Assembly (NCBI GenBank): GCA_013339895.1
Contig: JABACO010000004.1
Location: forward strand, 5,201,497-5,265,496
DNA: 64,000 bases
Direction of reading: 5' to 3'
Source: Ephydatia muelleri
Taxonomy: Eukaryota > Porifera > Demospongiae > Spongillida > Spongillidae
The translations under genes were made by a program, and so were the position numbers. Positions 12,498-24,900 of this stretch are shown in pieces (within the stretch, counting starts at the first letter, position 1; each line of letters starts with the position of its first letter). Below the pieces are notes generated by a model. That model ran no database searches and had not been told where the DNA came from. It saw nothing but the letters and a program-made list of their open reading frames with translations.

Positions 12498-12582
12498 CTT
12501 GGATTTGCGCCAGTGACGAGTAGGATACGGCTAGTACAACGACTGCCGAGATGAGGAATCGCGCCGAACTGGTACCAATCAT
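12498..12582 (-). CDS. possible first coding exon with signal peptide
   Basis: The minus strand from the ATG at 12582 reads MIGTSSARF, then LISAVVVLAVSYSSLAQ, a good eukaryotic signal peptide with a cleavage-like SLAQ end, followed by a GTAC donor candidate at 12497. It starts 339 bp from the ATG of the PA28-gamma gene on the opposite strand, which suggests a divergent promoter. The exons at 6110-6282 and 5706-5842 on the same strand could be later parts of this gene, with the transposon relics at 7.2-10.8 kb lying inside its intron. That link is inference, because the phases require at least one more exon. Confidence 0.35.
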
Positions 12583-12921
12583 TGTAGTAACCCACAAGTT
12601 TTTATTATAATATACAAACACAGAAATACAAATACAGCGATAAATGGTCCCAATAATCTAAATGTTTTATTTATGTACAATTAAGCAATTAATTAAAGTC
12701 CAAGATAATGATTGTTCTGGAGAGAATTGCCCTGAAGTTAGCCCTAACAAGTCAGACTCAGCCTTCCATATAGGGCTGCAGTGGCTGTGGACTTTGGACA
12801 ATTTTGTCTTGTCACGCAAGCGTGAGAAAACGCCCGTATTATTATTATTGTGCAATAGCATAGCCACGCCCTAAATTTGCTATGCGTCATTGGCACGTGC
12901 GATAACTGGAATAAAATTCAA
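12583..12921. promoter_or_regulatory. candidate divergent promoter
   Basis: This is the short gap between the two oppositely oriented start codons at 12582 (minus) and 12922 (plus). Close to the PA28-gamma start lie CCACGCCC, a CRE-like TGCGTCA and an E-box CACGTG, all within about 55 bp of the ATG. There is no clear TATA box at a useful distance. Function is inferred from position only. Confidence 0.35.
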
Positions 12922-15900
12922 ATGGAGGACGTGGATAGCTCCAGCGTAGGTTACCAGACATCCGCAGTTATCAGCATTAAAGAAATTTGGCAGGTGAGCG
13001 GGAAATGACTCGTTATGACTCGTTTAATGTGTTTGTTTGTAACAGTCTTCTTCTTCGGATACACCCCTTCCTTCGCCCGAGGTTAACAGTTTTCGAGATG
13101 ATTTGAGCAAGCAGGCGAGTGGCTTAGTTAACATTGCCGTGTGTTGTGCTGTTTAAAAAGGTTATTCGTACATGCAAGTTCGCACATAAAATTGCGCGCT
13201 TGGAAGATTCTAATTACAGCAAAATTGCTTACCTCGTTCCCAGGCACCGTTTCTTGTTACGATTCAGTACAGTGACTGGATTGGGAACGAGGCCAATCAA
13301 TGCCATTATAACCCCCAATGCATCACACACAGCTCATGCAGATGAATCCATATATTGTTCAAGCCATATGTGTGTGTAGACAGACTTTTATTGCCAGTCT
13401 GGGATCAGAACTGTATATACATGTGCGTAAGTGCATCTAATGAATTTATCAAAAAGAGTACATGTAACTGAGTAGAAGAAGTGAATAAAAATTGCTGCAA
13501 TTGAATAGAAAACGACTATCACCACCGTGGAGCAAGTAGGAGAGTGAATGGGGCTCTAAATGGAATGTGTCTCATTAAGTGTACCTTCCAGCCAAGCAAA
13601 TTGCATTCTTTGGACACTTATTCAAAAAGGCCTATTTTGCCACTTGCACGTATTTATTTTCAAAGAATGAGTTAGACATATACATGTGGGATCGTTTCCG
13701 CATGTTTTTTCAAGATTTCAATTGTTTTGATAACCTAGAAGTCTGAAATGTTCTCTACACATTGCATTTTACGCACTGTGGATCGGAGGATCTGTCATGG
13801 AGTTGTAAGGCTCTGAATTTTTAATTAGCCATACAGTTCAATGCAAGCTTTACATTTCTATTACGCATACTGGAAATGGTATAATGATGCGTTAGGTCCC
13901 TTTTCGCGGAAACGGTCCCATATGCTGAGTATTTATTCCCATGTCTCTGCCAGTCTTGCAGCTACAAAGATTGAATCTGCAGTTTGTTATGGTGGGGTAC
14001 AGGAGAGGAGGTGGGGTGGAGAGAAGGAGGTGGGATAGGTGTGAGGTTGGGAGAGGAGCAGAGGTGAGAGTGGGAGAGGTGTGGTGTTAGAGGTGTGGGT
14101 GTAAGGAAAGGAGGTGTGGGTGTAAGGAGAGGAGGTGTGGGTGTAAGGAAAGGAGGTGTGGGTGTAAGGAAAGGAGGTGTGGATGTAAGGAGAGGAGGTT
14201 GTGGCTGTAAGGAAGGAGGTGTGGGTGTAAGAGGAGAAACATCTGAGTGTAAGAAAAGGAGGTGTGGGTGTAAGGAGAGGTGTGGGTGTAAGGAAGGAGG
14301 TGTGGGTGTAAGGAGGAGGTGTGGGTTGTAAGGAGAGGAGGTGTGGGTGTAAGGAGAGGAGGTGTGGGTGTAAGGAAGAAGGTGTGGTGTGTAAGGAAAG
14401 GAGGTGTGGGTGTAGGAGGAGAGGAGGTGTGGGTGTAAGGAAAGGAGGGTGTGGGTTGTAAGGAAAGGAGGTGTGGGGTGTTGTGTAAGAGTGGAGGTGT
14501 GGGTGTACCTGAGAGGAGGTGTGGGTGTAAGGAGAGGATATGTGGTTGTAGGAGAGGAGTGGGATGGTGGGTGTGTGTCAGGAGCTGAGGAGTGGAGTGT
14601 GGGTGTAGGAGATGAGTGGAGGGTGTGTGTGGGTGTAAGGAGCGGAGTGAGGTTGGGGATAGGAGGAGAGGTGTGGGTGTAAGAGGAGGTGTAAAAGGTT
14701 CAGCAAAAGCATTTGAATGTAGCATATTCCCAAAAAAATTGTTGTCATAGAGATGATTTCTCACAGCCAACAACCTTCTTGTGCAATGTGTTGTGTATTG
14801 CTTTGTAACTGGCATTCTTTCTTTCATGTGTCAGGCGGAGCACATTTTGCTGGAAGAATTCCCCTCCAAAATAGCTCATTTCAAGTCTACCCTTGATGTA
14901 AGTTTGTGTCTGTCACCTGTGCTCCTGTACCTGTGTGCTGTATGGTTGTGTGAGGACAAGGGAGGGAGGGAGGGGGGCATGTGAGGACAAGGGAGGGAGG
15001 GGGCATGTGAGGACAAGGGAGGGAGGGAGGGGGGCATGTGAGGACAAGGGAGGGAGGGGGGCATGTGAGGACAAGGGAGGGAGGGGGCATGTGAGGACAA
15101 GGGAGGGAGGGGGGCATGTGAGGACAAGGGAGGGAGGGAGGGGGGCATGTGAGGACAAGGGAGGGGGGGGCATGTGAGGACAAGGGAGGGAGGGGGGCAT
15201 GTGAGGACAAGGGAGGGAGGGGGGCATATTTCTTCTGCATATGCTGTGCATGGCAGTCACATCCTTTGTCTGTAGGGCCATCTGTTCAGCCTCAACACCA
15301 TGGCTGGCCTGAGGAGTGGCCTTGATCTTCCAGCTGTATTGTGCAATGGTGATGATCAGGTTGGTACCTACCCCCGTGGTCTCCGTTTGAGTTAATTATT
15401 AGTCATTAGTGATATGGGTTGATAAAGACATACATTCTAAAAAGACTTATTTGCCGTGCTGTTTACACTGTGTGGATGGGGAGGAGGAAGTGAAACATTA
15501 AAGTGGGAAGCAATAACAGCTTTTGTTTTATCCCTCAAGGTTTTTTTTCTTTCGTTTCGTGTTTCTTTATGATGGACTGTTATGTAATGCTTACTGTATG
15601 GTAACCTAATTACTGCTGTTCATGCCGCTTATCTTTTGCTATACTAATAGAACCTTGTGACCTCTCCATATTTGTGCACATGCGGTATGTTGTGTTGGTT
15701 TCCAAAGTGCAATACTAAATGACCTGTTTTGTTCTCTTTTTCCGATTAGTGTTTGTTGATTTCCTGAGGGAAAGAACTTGTGTTTGTGTTGTGTAAACTG
15801 CATCGTGAAGACAACATGGCATGATCCCCTGCCCCTCCCCCTGCCTTGTCCGAGAGGTTATTACCACTTGGATAGTTTATGGCTTCTCTGTGTCGATCAG

Positions 15901-18900
15901 TTCTAGCTGTGTTTGAAGAGTGAGGTGTGATGAGTGAGATGCCCTTTGGGATCGTTTCCGCGAAAAGGGACCTAACGCATACATTATAACATTTTCAGTA
16001 CGTTCAATAGAAATGTGACGCTTGCTTTGGCTAATAAAAAATTCAGAGCCTAACAATGACAGATACTCCGATTCTCAGTGCGTAAGAGGCAATGAGTAGA
16101 GGACACTTCAGACTTCTAGATTATATATATTTGAAATCTTGAAAAAGCGCGCATTAGGTTCCTTTTCACGGAAAAGATCCCATTTAGTGGCATATTTTCA
16201 TCCCTCCTCAAAGGTCATTTAAGTACACTATTTGCCTTTGTTGATACATGTACGTGTAGTAGAGAGAACGTGCACCTTACTTTGCTGTTGTGTATGGGAG
16301 TGTTACGTGTATCCTTGCGTACTTATTTGCCATTTTTCACCACCACCACACCTCCACCATCACCACACTTCTACCATCACACCTCCACCACCACCACCAC
16401 CACGACACCATGACCGATCCATGCAGCCAGTAACCAAGAAGAGAAAGATTGATGGATCAGAGAGTGCTACTGATGACAGTGGTACGCCAGCTGACCACTC
16501 CCTATTGAGCGCACCTTTTAGAGTGCACCTTTATTGTCTGTGATGCATATGTGTATGCCTCCACATACTCGTACTCCTCCCCATTCCCATGCTACTTTTG
16601 TCAATTTTGTTCTCACTTTGCCTCCAATAGAAGCCACGCTAGTTGTGAATCCCTCTGCTCCAATCCCTTGCAACAAGGTATGGTAATGCAGAGGTCACCT
16701 TTAATAGGTGTGGGCATGTGTGTGTGTGTGTATGTGTGTGTGTGTATGTGTGTGTGTGTATGTGTGTGTGTATGTGTGTGTGTGTGTTTCACACATTTGT
16801 CCTTTGCACAGAGGCTTGTGGAGGTGACCAACTTTCTGAAACCCGAGATTGTTGAATGCATTGACAAGTGCAATTTAGTGAGTACTCCCTCCCATCCATT
16901 GTCCACAGCACGCCTGCCACCCTCACCTCCCGCTCTCATGACACTGAATTGGTTTAGCGTCGTTGTGCACGCCTGCAAACAACCACAACCACATAGACCA
17001 CATACAGCCACCAACACATACAGCTTCCACCTCAACACATTCCAACCACATCCATGAACTTTCCATCAACAACACACACGAACACACAGAGCGGGGGCCA
17101 ACACATAATTAATTTAGCAGGGTGGGCCCACACACCTGCACGGAAAAAACCTCTGTGGGAAAAACCCAGTGGGAAAAATCCACACAGTAGGAAAATAACC
17201 AAATAATAACCGCTCACAAACAACAAACACAACGTTCCGCCACCACCTTCCTCCAGTGAAGAGACTTCATGATCTGCTCTCTGGCTAAGGAACCTCTTTT
17301 CCTGCTTCTTGCCTGCATTATGTGAAACATACAACCCTCCCGGGGAAAGTTCTCAGTGTGCACAAACGCTTAGACTAAATTGTTACGCCCCTTCCACCCT
17401 ACATATACCCTCCCACGTGGCCACTACGTGCTGTCTGACCAATCGCATTGGGAGGGAGCTTAGTTTCTGTCTAATTTAACTTCGTACAAACGACAGAAAC
17501 GTATATCTCCCTCCCATCCATTGTCCACAGCACGCCTGCCACCCTCACCTCCTTCTCCCATGACACTGAATTGGTTTAGCGTCGTTGTGCACGCCTGCAA
17601 ACAACCACAACCACATAGAGACACAAAGAACGGGCCCAGGTTAAATACCCAGACCTTTAGACACTTTCAAACGGCGCTTTAGAGAGTCTTTTACGTAACC
17701 ATCCTTGGCTGATTCAGACTTCCAATGGCCATGCCTCTTGAAAAGTCTTTCTTCCACACCGGCATTGGCTGCCGCTGTAGCACCCCCTGCCCTCAAACTA
17801 TGCATACCAAATAACGCTGGGTCAAAACCCAACTGCGACAATTTTTCTAACAAAAGCTCCCTCAATCGGGTGTAGCTGAGGCCACCATCCTTGCGCAGAC
17901 ACTCCCCACTATTAGCATGCACTATCCCACGAAACAACTTTGCCTGGGATGAGTGGTCTACCTCGCCCATGAGACATTAACGTTCCATCATGGCAACCAG
18001 GCATGTTACCTGCCTGGTGCGTGCTATAACTAGGGATGCTCCTTCCCTGTATTGATCTGTCTTACTGGACTCTATCTTAACCACCATGCCCTCGGCATTA
18101 AAGGTTACATCAGAGCCTCTGAGCTCCAGCAGCTCATCACACCGCATGAACCCAGCATATGATACCAAACACACTGCCAACAACCTGACCTCTTTCAGGG
18201 ATGGAGCTGGCCCAGCAGCCTCCACCATGGCCTTCAACATATCAGCCGTCACTGGTTCCTTCCGAACCTTAGGCTTGGCCAATATACGCCGTAACCCTTC
18301 TAAGGTAGCCTTAACTAAGGGTGACCCACTGAATGGCTGGAGCCCTGCTAACCCATGCAACCATGATAGCGCATGCACTGCCTCCTCTACTGCAGCTTTA
18401 CTCTCTGTGGACTCACTGAGATGCTGCATGTACAGCACGAGATGAAGCTCGTGTACTGGAAAACTTGGCACTCCTTGCCGGGCTTCTGCCCACGTCTTCC
18501 ATCTCTGAAATGCTCCGAGGTACTTTTTGGTGGTGCTATCTGACCTGCTTCTCAGCACTGTTGCTGGGAGGGATTGTGCCAATCTCCTCAGCTCAGGGTC
18601 CTCTAGGTTGCCCAGCAATGGCCAAGCTCCTGCTGAGAACACACCTGTGTTGAAGAACAATAGGAAACGATAGATTAGAAGTGCACCATTCCTACAAAGC
18701 CCAGGTTGGCCTGCTCGCATCCGATGCTGGTGATCCAACCATCCAGGCTCACACAGTCGATCTCAGCGATCAACATAGCCATCCAGGCTCACACAGTCAA
18801 TCTCGGTGATCGACATAGCCATCCAGGCTTCCACAGTCAATCTCAGCGATCGACATAGCCATTCAGGCTCCCACAGTCATAGCCATCCAGGCATGCACAC

Positions 18901-21900
18901 AACCCTACCCACAACACCTCAGGCACTAACCGTTGAGGTCTGCATACCTCACACTACTGCCCACAAAGTCAATACGCACTGCCAGCATAGCAGTATTGGG
19001 AAACTTCCCTTTAAACAACTGACCACCTGATCTACCAGGTCTGACCAACCACTCTGACAGTGGCACTGACCGTATGTCCACAATAAAAGGCGCCCGACCT
19101 TCACCTTCTGGTCACAGTAATGGCCAGAAGGGGGCTGATTCCCAACACGGAACTACTAGTGTCCCATGGGCTTTACATATCTCCATATGCCTTATAACCC
19201 TTGGTACAAGGCTAGGGGATGGACACCACCAGTTATTCTCCCCATGCCAGTCTACTGTAAATGCATCCACTGCCTCTGTCCCGGGAGATGCAAAACGTGA
19301 GTTGAACCGCACAAGTTGTGTGTTACATGATGATGCAAATCTGTCCACAGAATATGGTCCCCATAGTACATTCAACACAGCAAACACCGCAGGGTCTAGC
19401 GGCCAATCATCATAGTCTACAATACGACTGACATAGTTGGCAAGTTCATTCTTTTCCCTGGGTATCCATTCTGGCTCTAGCTGAATGTTGTACTGGATAC
19501 AAGCTTTAAAGCCTCTACTTGTATGTGTGACTTAGCACTACCCATTTGCAAATTGCGTACCACATTTTGATTATATGTGAACCAACACACCCTCAAATTG
19601 CTCAGCTTGTGTGCTACTGCTTCCAGTACCCTCCCCACTGCCACTAACTCCCTCCACGTAGAGCTCTGCACAGCTTCGTCAGGTAACCAATTACCCTGCG
19701 CAACATGCATACCATGTTCTACGGTGTATCCACCATACCCAGTGTCACTAGCATCGGAGTACACTCATCTCACTGCTGCAGGGCTATGCCATATTGGTTG
19801 TGAATTAAACTGATCAAAACACTCAACCCAAAACCTCAATTCTTCCCCTGCATCTTGTGTGACGAGTAAAACGTCACACCAAGCTTGTCTAGATTCTAAC
19901 AGGGCATACTATGCCCGCGTCCTGAACCTGGCTACTGGGCCCAATGCTAGACTCATGGATATGATTCTGCCTATCAGGCTAGCAACCGTCTTAGCTAACA
20001 GGCTAGATGTCTTAACTGCCACCTTAAGGCTGTGCTGCAATGCCCTAACTTTTTCTTCTGGGACAGAAATACTCCCTTTACTCAAGTTCAAGTTGAACCC
20101 TAGCCAAACAAGCTCGTGAGTCGGCACCCAAACTGACTTGGCCTCATTGCAAACCCAACCTGCCCTATCTAGGGTATCCCTGACCCATGCACTAGATGCT
20201 TTTTCACTGCTCTCATTCTGAGAGGAAACAATACCATCATCCAGATACACAATTTACTTTAATTCCTTTACTTCGCCATAAGCGGACTAAAGGACGCATG
20301 ATCTTAGTGAACACATATGGAGCAGATGATAAGCCAAATGGTAACACCACAAACGTGTAAGTAACCCCGCCCCATTCAAATCCAAGGTACTTACGATGCT
20401 GCTGGGCCACATCAACATGGTGATATCCCGACTTAAGATCAAATGAAAACATCCACTCACCTTTCTCAAACACATCGCCATTGCCACACGTATATCTTCG
20501 TACTTGAACTTTTGTTTCCAGAGGAATCCGTTAACATGTCTCAGATTCACCACCAGACGCTTCTTGCCCACCCCATTCATGACTACAGATAATGGGCTAC
20601 ACACTACAGGTGGCTCTTCTGCCTCCTCGATATATCCTCCTTTTTGTAACTCACTCACTGCCCCATTAACAAATTCCCTCTCTAGCAGTGCTGTACGCTG
20701 ATTAGGCAGAGAATATGGTGTAGGCAATGAATAAAAGGGGAGTATATACCCATTTCTAACTATATCTAACACCCATGGAGGTGCATGCAGCACCTGTTCC
20801 CAATACTGTACACAATTGCCCAGTCTTCCCCTCACAGAAAATGTATCCGCATCACCCTCTTGCACCTCCCAACACCTGCCATGCCCTCCCTCACCTTCAC
20901 AGGCAACAATATCAGGTGTTAATTCCTTTGTACTCCTGTGTGTCGCATTCTTACCCCTCCCACATATGCTCTCACCAGCCATGAGTCCTTCACTAACATT
21001 GGGCAAAGGATACGGCACACTGGCCAATGCCTTAGGGCACTCCCTACGGAAATGCCCCAGCTCCCCACAGTGGAAGCACCCTCCAGAGGGTTTCGGCGCC
21101 ATCGGTTTAGGAGCCATGGGGGATTTCACCGGTGCAAAAGCCATCACTGGCTGTGTACTAGGCCGCAACCCACCCTTCTTGGCAGCCTCCTCCCTCGTCT
21201 TACTTTCCTTCAACTTCCTTTTCTTTGCCATATTCCTCTCAGCCGCCCTCTCGGCCTGCTCCATCTTTCACTCGTCTTCCGAGTTTGACGCCAGTGCATC
21301 GTCCTCGTACTCCTCTACGACTGCCCATCCGGAGTCCGACCGATCGGCGAATTTAATCATTTTCTGTCTGTGGGCAAGAAGTTTGATACCTTCTTCAAGA
21401 TCTTCCTTCGCTCTAGCCAGATGGACTGCCCCGCTCTCGTCCGCTGCCTTCACTCTCTCCATCCGCGCTGTTGCCGAAGCCACCTGTTCCGTCACCTTGT
21501 CGATGAAGGTGGACTGGATTTCGTTTCCCTTCTTCTTGAAGGTGTACGCCGGCTTCTTCCCCTTCGCGCTGATTCGTGCGGACTCGATTTGGCTCTCCCG
21601 CACCATCCGCACCATCTCGTCCTGGCCCTGCCTAACACTTTTCAATTCGTTCTGCATGGTCTGCAACCCAAGAAGTATACGCGAGACAACGTCCGTGACC
21701 GATGTGCTGGCGCCTGACATGCCCGCTAGAGTATGATTTCCTTGATCCATAGTACAGAAAGTTCTCAGTGTGCACAAACGCTTAGACTGAATTGTTATGC
21801 CCCTTCCACCCTACATATACCCCCCACGTGGCCACCACGTGCTGTCTGACCAATCGCATTGGGAGGGAGCTTAGTTTCTGTCTAATTTAACTCCGTACAA

Positions 21901-24900
21901 ACGACAGAAATGTATATCTAGTATGTCTTGAGCAGCCCAGTGTACACAGTAACAGACAATGCATATAGCTTATGTTTGGCCCATTTGTGAAAAACATGAA
22001 TGGGGGTAGTTATGGTAGGGAGGGAAGGTTGTGTTAACTGACATTTGTGAGCACGGACACACAATTATATGTTTAACTTGAGGACCACATTTGAATTCTA
22101 TCAGTTGAGTTACATCTCTCTGATTCATTTAATTTAGTAAATCAGCCATATGTGCATTTTTGTCCTTTTCAGATCAAGCTATGGGTGGAGCTACTTATAC
22201 CCAAGATAGAAGATGGAAACAATTTTGGTGTAGGTGTTCAGGTAAGAGTTTGAAGGGTTAAGCCTGGAATGCCTTGCATCAATAGTGTAACATGGAATCC
22301 CAATTAACAATGCTACGTATTTTAAATGTGTGCGTGTATCTGTAGGTGTGTGCCAGTAACCATGTGGTTACATACATGCTGGTGTGTTTTTCTAGGAGGA
22401 CATTCTTGCTGAAGTGTCGAAAGCCGAGTCAGATGCTGGCACTTATCTGGAACAAGTGTCACGGTTTGTGCATGCTTTGTGCTAAAGTTGCATTTTCTTT
22501 GCTGTGGGGTAAATCCATTTACAATTGAGCCACTATTGTAGCATCATTGTTGAGTACTGAAGTACCACTTCTTATTTACCTATAAAATACACATGATTGG
22601 TGTACCTCTGGTGTGTGGTTATCTTTATCCATGCCAACGTTGTGTCGATACCTTTTGCACAAAAGTATAATTGCCATGGAGACCTACACATAAGCAATTA
22701 ACATTCATATTATACTACCAAGGGGTTGAGGTTTGCAAGATTTTATAACATAGAAGTTTGAAATGTCCTCTGCACATTGATTCTAACGCATTTGTAGTTG
22801 GAATATCTGTCACATAGTTTTAAGGCACTGAATTATGTATATGTATTAGCCATGCACATCAGTGCAAGCCTTTTACGTTTCCACTGCTTGTTCCAAATGT
22901 TTTTACATACATGGATAAAGTCACGTCAGATGGATCAACTTTTTCCATGACATAGTAAACCCCACCACATTGATGATGTACATTTTGATGTACAAGCATC
23001 AATTTTGGGATCTCTGTTATTAACCACGGATAAACTGCAGCGTATTTTAATTACTCCCCGTTTTGCAATGCTTACGTATATGGGGCGTTGTTGCTAACAA
23101 ATGCTCTACGAGAGAAATGTCTGAGTCCGGCATCGTACGACTTGTGGGTCGATGGGGCTAGTGCATCGTGAAGATACTGTTGAAATGACGTGTCCACGCT
23201 GGCGAGGTCCAATCCCCTTCCGGGTCTAGCAGCAACTCGACCGCCGCCTCTGGCACTCGTGCCGGGTCCCTGCTGGCTGTTGGAACCTTTAAAAAGGAGT
23301 GCAGGTTATCGCGTGATAGATCGTCGGCGATATTATTATCACTGCTGGTAACATGGGTGGCAACCAGTCTAACGTTGTATGCCGCCTCAACGAAGAAGAG
23401 GCAGCGCAGCATGTGCATTAAACCGGGCTGCTTGCACGTCCACGAACGCAGTATTGCCACGACTGCTTGATTGTCGCAGTAACTGAGCACCGTCTGACTG
23501 TGCCATGCTGGCCCCCAGATTAGAGCTGCCAGGACGATGGGTAGTAGTTCTTTCACCGGGATGGCGAGGTCGCGAGACCGTCCGCCCCCATCGCCATTGG
23601 AACCACGAAGTCCCGTGCCAGGCGCCACAATCCCAAGTGCCAGATGCGTCTGAAGCGAATTGTGCTGTTGTGTTCGATGCCAGGTACGAGGTGCCGTTCC
23701 ATGTGGTGGCAAACACCTTCCACCATTGTAGGTCTGACCGGAAGCCGCGACTCAGGCGGATATAGTGTGCGTTCTTGCGATGGTGCAGCAGATCGATCAT
23801 TCGCCTGAGGAATGACCTGCCTGGGCGAACCACCTTGCACGCGTGATTGAGGTGGCCTATTAGCGACTCGAGATCTCTACGGGTGCACGCTTTCTTGTCT
23901 CCCCATTTAACTAGAAGCGTGCACAGGTGGTCTAGCTTCGTGTTGGTTTAGTTTTCTGCTGTTCATTCCTCTAGTTATTATCTGCAGCTTGAGGAGGTGG
24001 GCCGTATACGGGTAGCGACCTGGAGGTGTGGAGGGATGGAAGTATGACGTCGCTACATGCCCAGCGGCGGCAATACGTAGTGACCGGCTATGCTAAACGT
24101 CGCGCGTGCGCCAGTGTAAGCAGCCAATCATTGAAGGTCACGCCCTAATGGCGGAGCAATGAGAGCAACATGCATGCACTGTATGCGCATGCGCTATCTT
24201 CTCATGTGACAGCAAGAAATCACTCTAATGCATGCAAGTACGTGTAGTATTGTGTCCGTTCGACAAAGGCGACCTTTATGGACCATCCACCTGTTGGCGG
24301 CCGTTGCTGCGAGCATATGGGTGGCCTCGTTGGTCCGCTGTCTTCCGAGTGCACTTAGACGCTGGGTGTGTAGGAACCTACAGTTAAGAGAATAGCACCT
24401 TGTCCTGGTTGTATTGGCGGCAGACTTCGGGCTGCATTGAATGGTTCTCATTGGGTAGGGTCCGGAATGTCTGGGCAGGCGTCCACTGAGTGGTGTTCGC
24501 TCAGGCACTGCTTGCACCTGACGGTCAGCTTCGCCCTCCCGGAGAAGGCTCCATTATGCAGTGCCTGGTCCTCTGTTGCCCAACTGAGGCTGCGGGAAGC
24601 CGCCGCCTGGCGTCGATATAGGCGGTCATAAGTGACCCAATCGTGCCCTTCAAATTTTCTTGCGCAGTGCACAATGCGGCGTGAGGTTCGGGCCCCTTGC
24701 CAGGTATTTTGCGCACAGCACGGCGGACATCAGGCAGTTGCACTCCACCCAGACCGAGATGTCGGTGATGGGACTGGACCTACGAGGTAGCCTCAATGTT
24801 AGCCCTAGCGCTGAGCTGTCAGGAGTGGGCTCGGCTAGCCATGCTTCCTGCAAGAGCTCAGCCATCTCAACATATTCCAGGCTCTCAATACGTGCCACCA

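Larger units (their letters stand above)
16883..21919 (-). mobile_element. Ngaro/DIRS-type retrotransposon fossil inside PA28-gamma intron 7
   Basis: This DIRS-order element lies antisense to the host gene and entirely within intron 7. Parts in element order: a gag-like segment (about 21777-21268), a CCHC zinc-knuckle segment running into reverse transcriptase and RNase H (about 21264-19477), and a tyrosine recombinase (about 18738-17641) with the R / HGHW / Y pattern. No DDE integrase is seen, as expected. The ends carry split direct repeats: an A repeat at 21757-21919 and again at 17345-17508, and a B repeat at 17509-17619 and again at 16883-17000, the A-ORFs-B-A-B layout of Ngaro elements. 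The two A repeats differ at only about six of 160 positions, so insertion is fairly recent. Most parts are present, but the coding regions are broken in a handful of places. Confidence 0.8.

Noticed and set aside
14087-14827. 246-residue minus-strand open frame rich in His, Pro, Leu, Thr
   Set aside because: It is the reverse reading of the intron 2 minisatellite of the PA28-gamma gene; periodic composition follows the repeat unit.
14041-15230. CRISPR-like array of repeats
   Set aside because: Units are contiguous and degenerate with no unique spacers, and the genome is eukaryotic; these are minisatellites.
14876-15281. Overlapping Pro/Ser/Leu/Cys-rich minus-strand frames
   Set aside because: Reverse reading of the G-rich ten-unit array in intron 3; all frames are open because the repeat lacks stops.
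20816-21736. 306-residue plus-strand frame rich in Ser, Leu, Pro
   Set aside because: Antisense shadow of the Ngaro-type fossil, whose minus-strand frames carry the recognisable domains.
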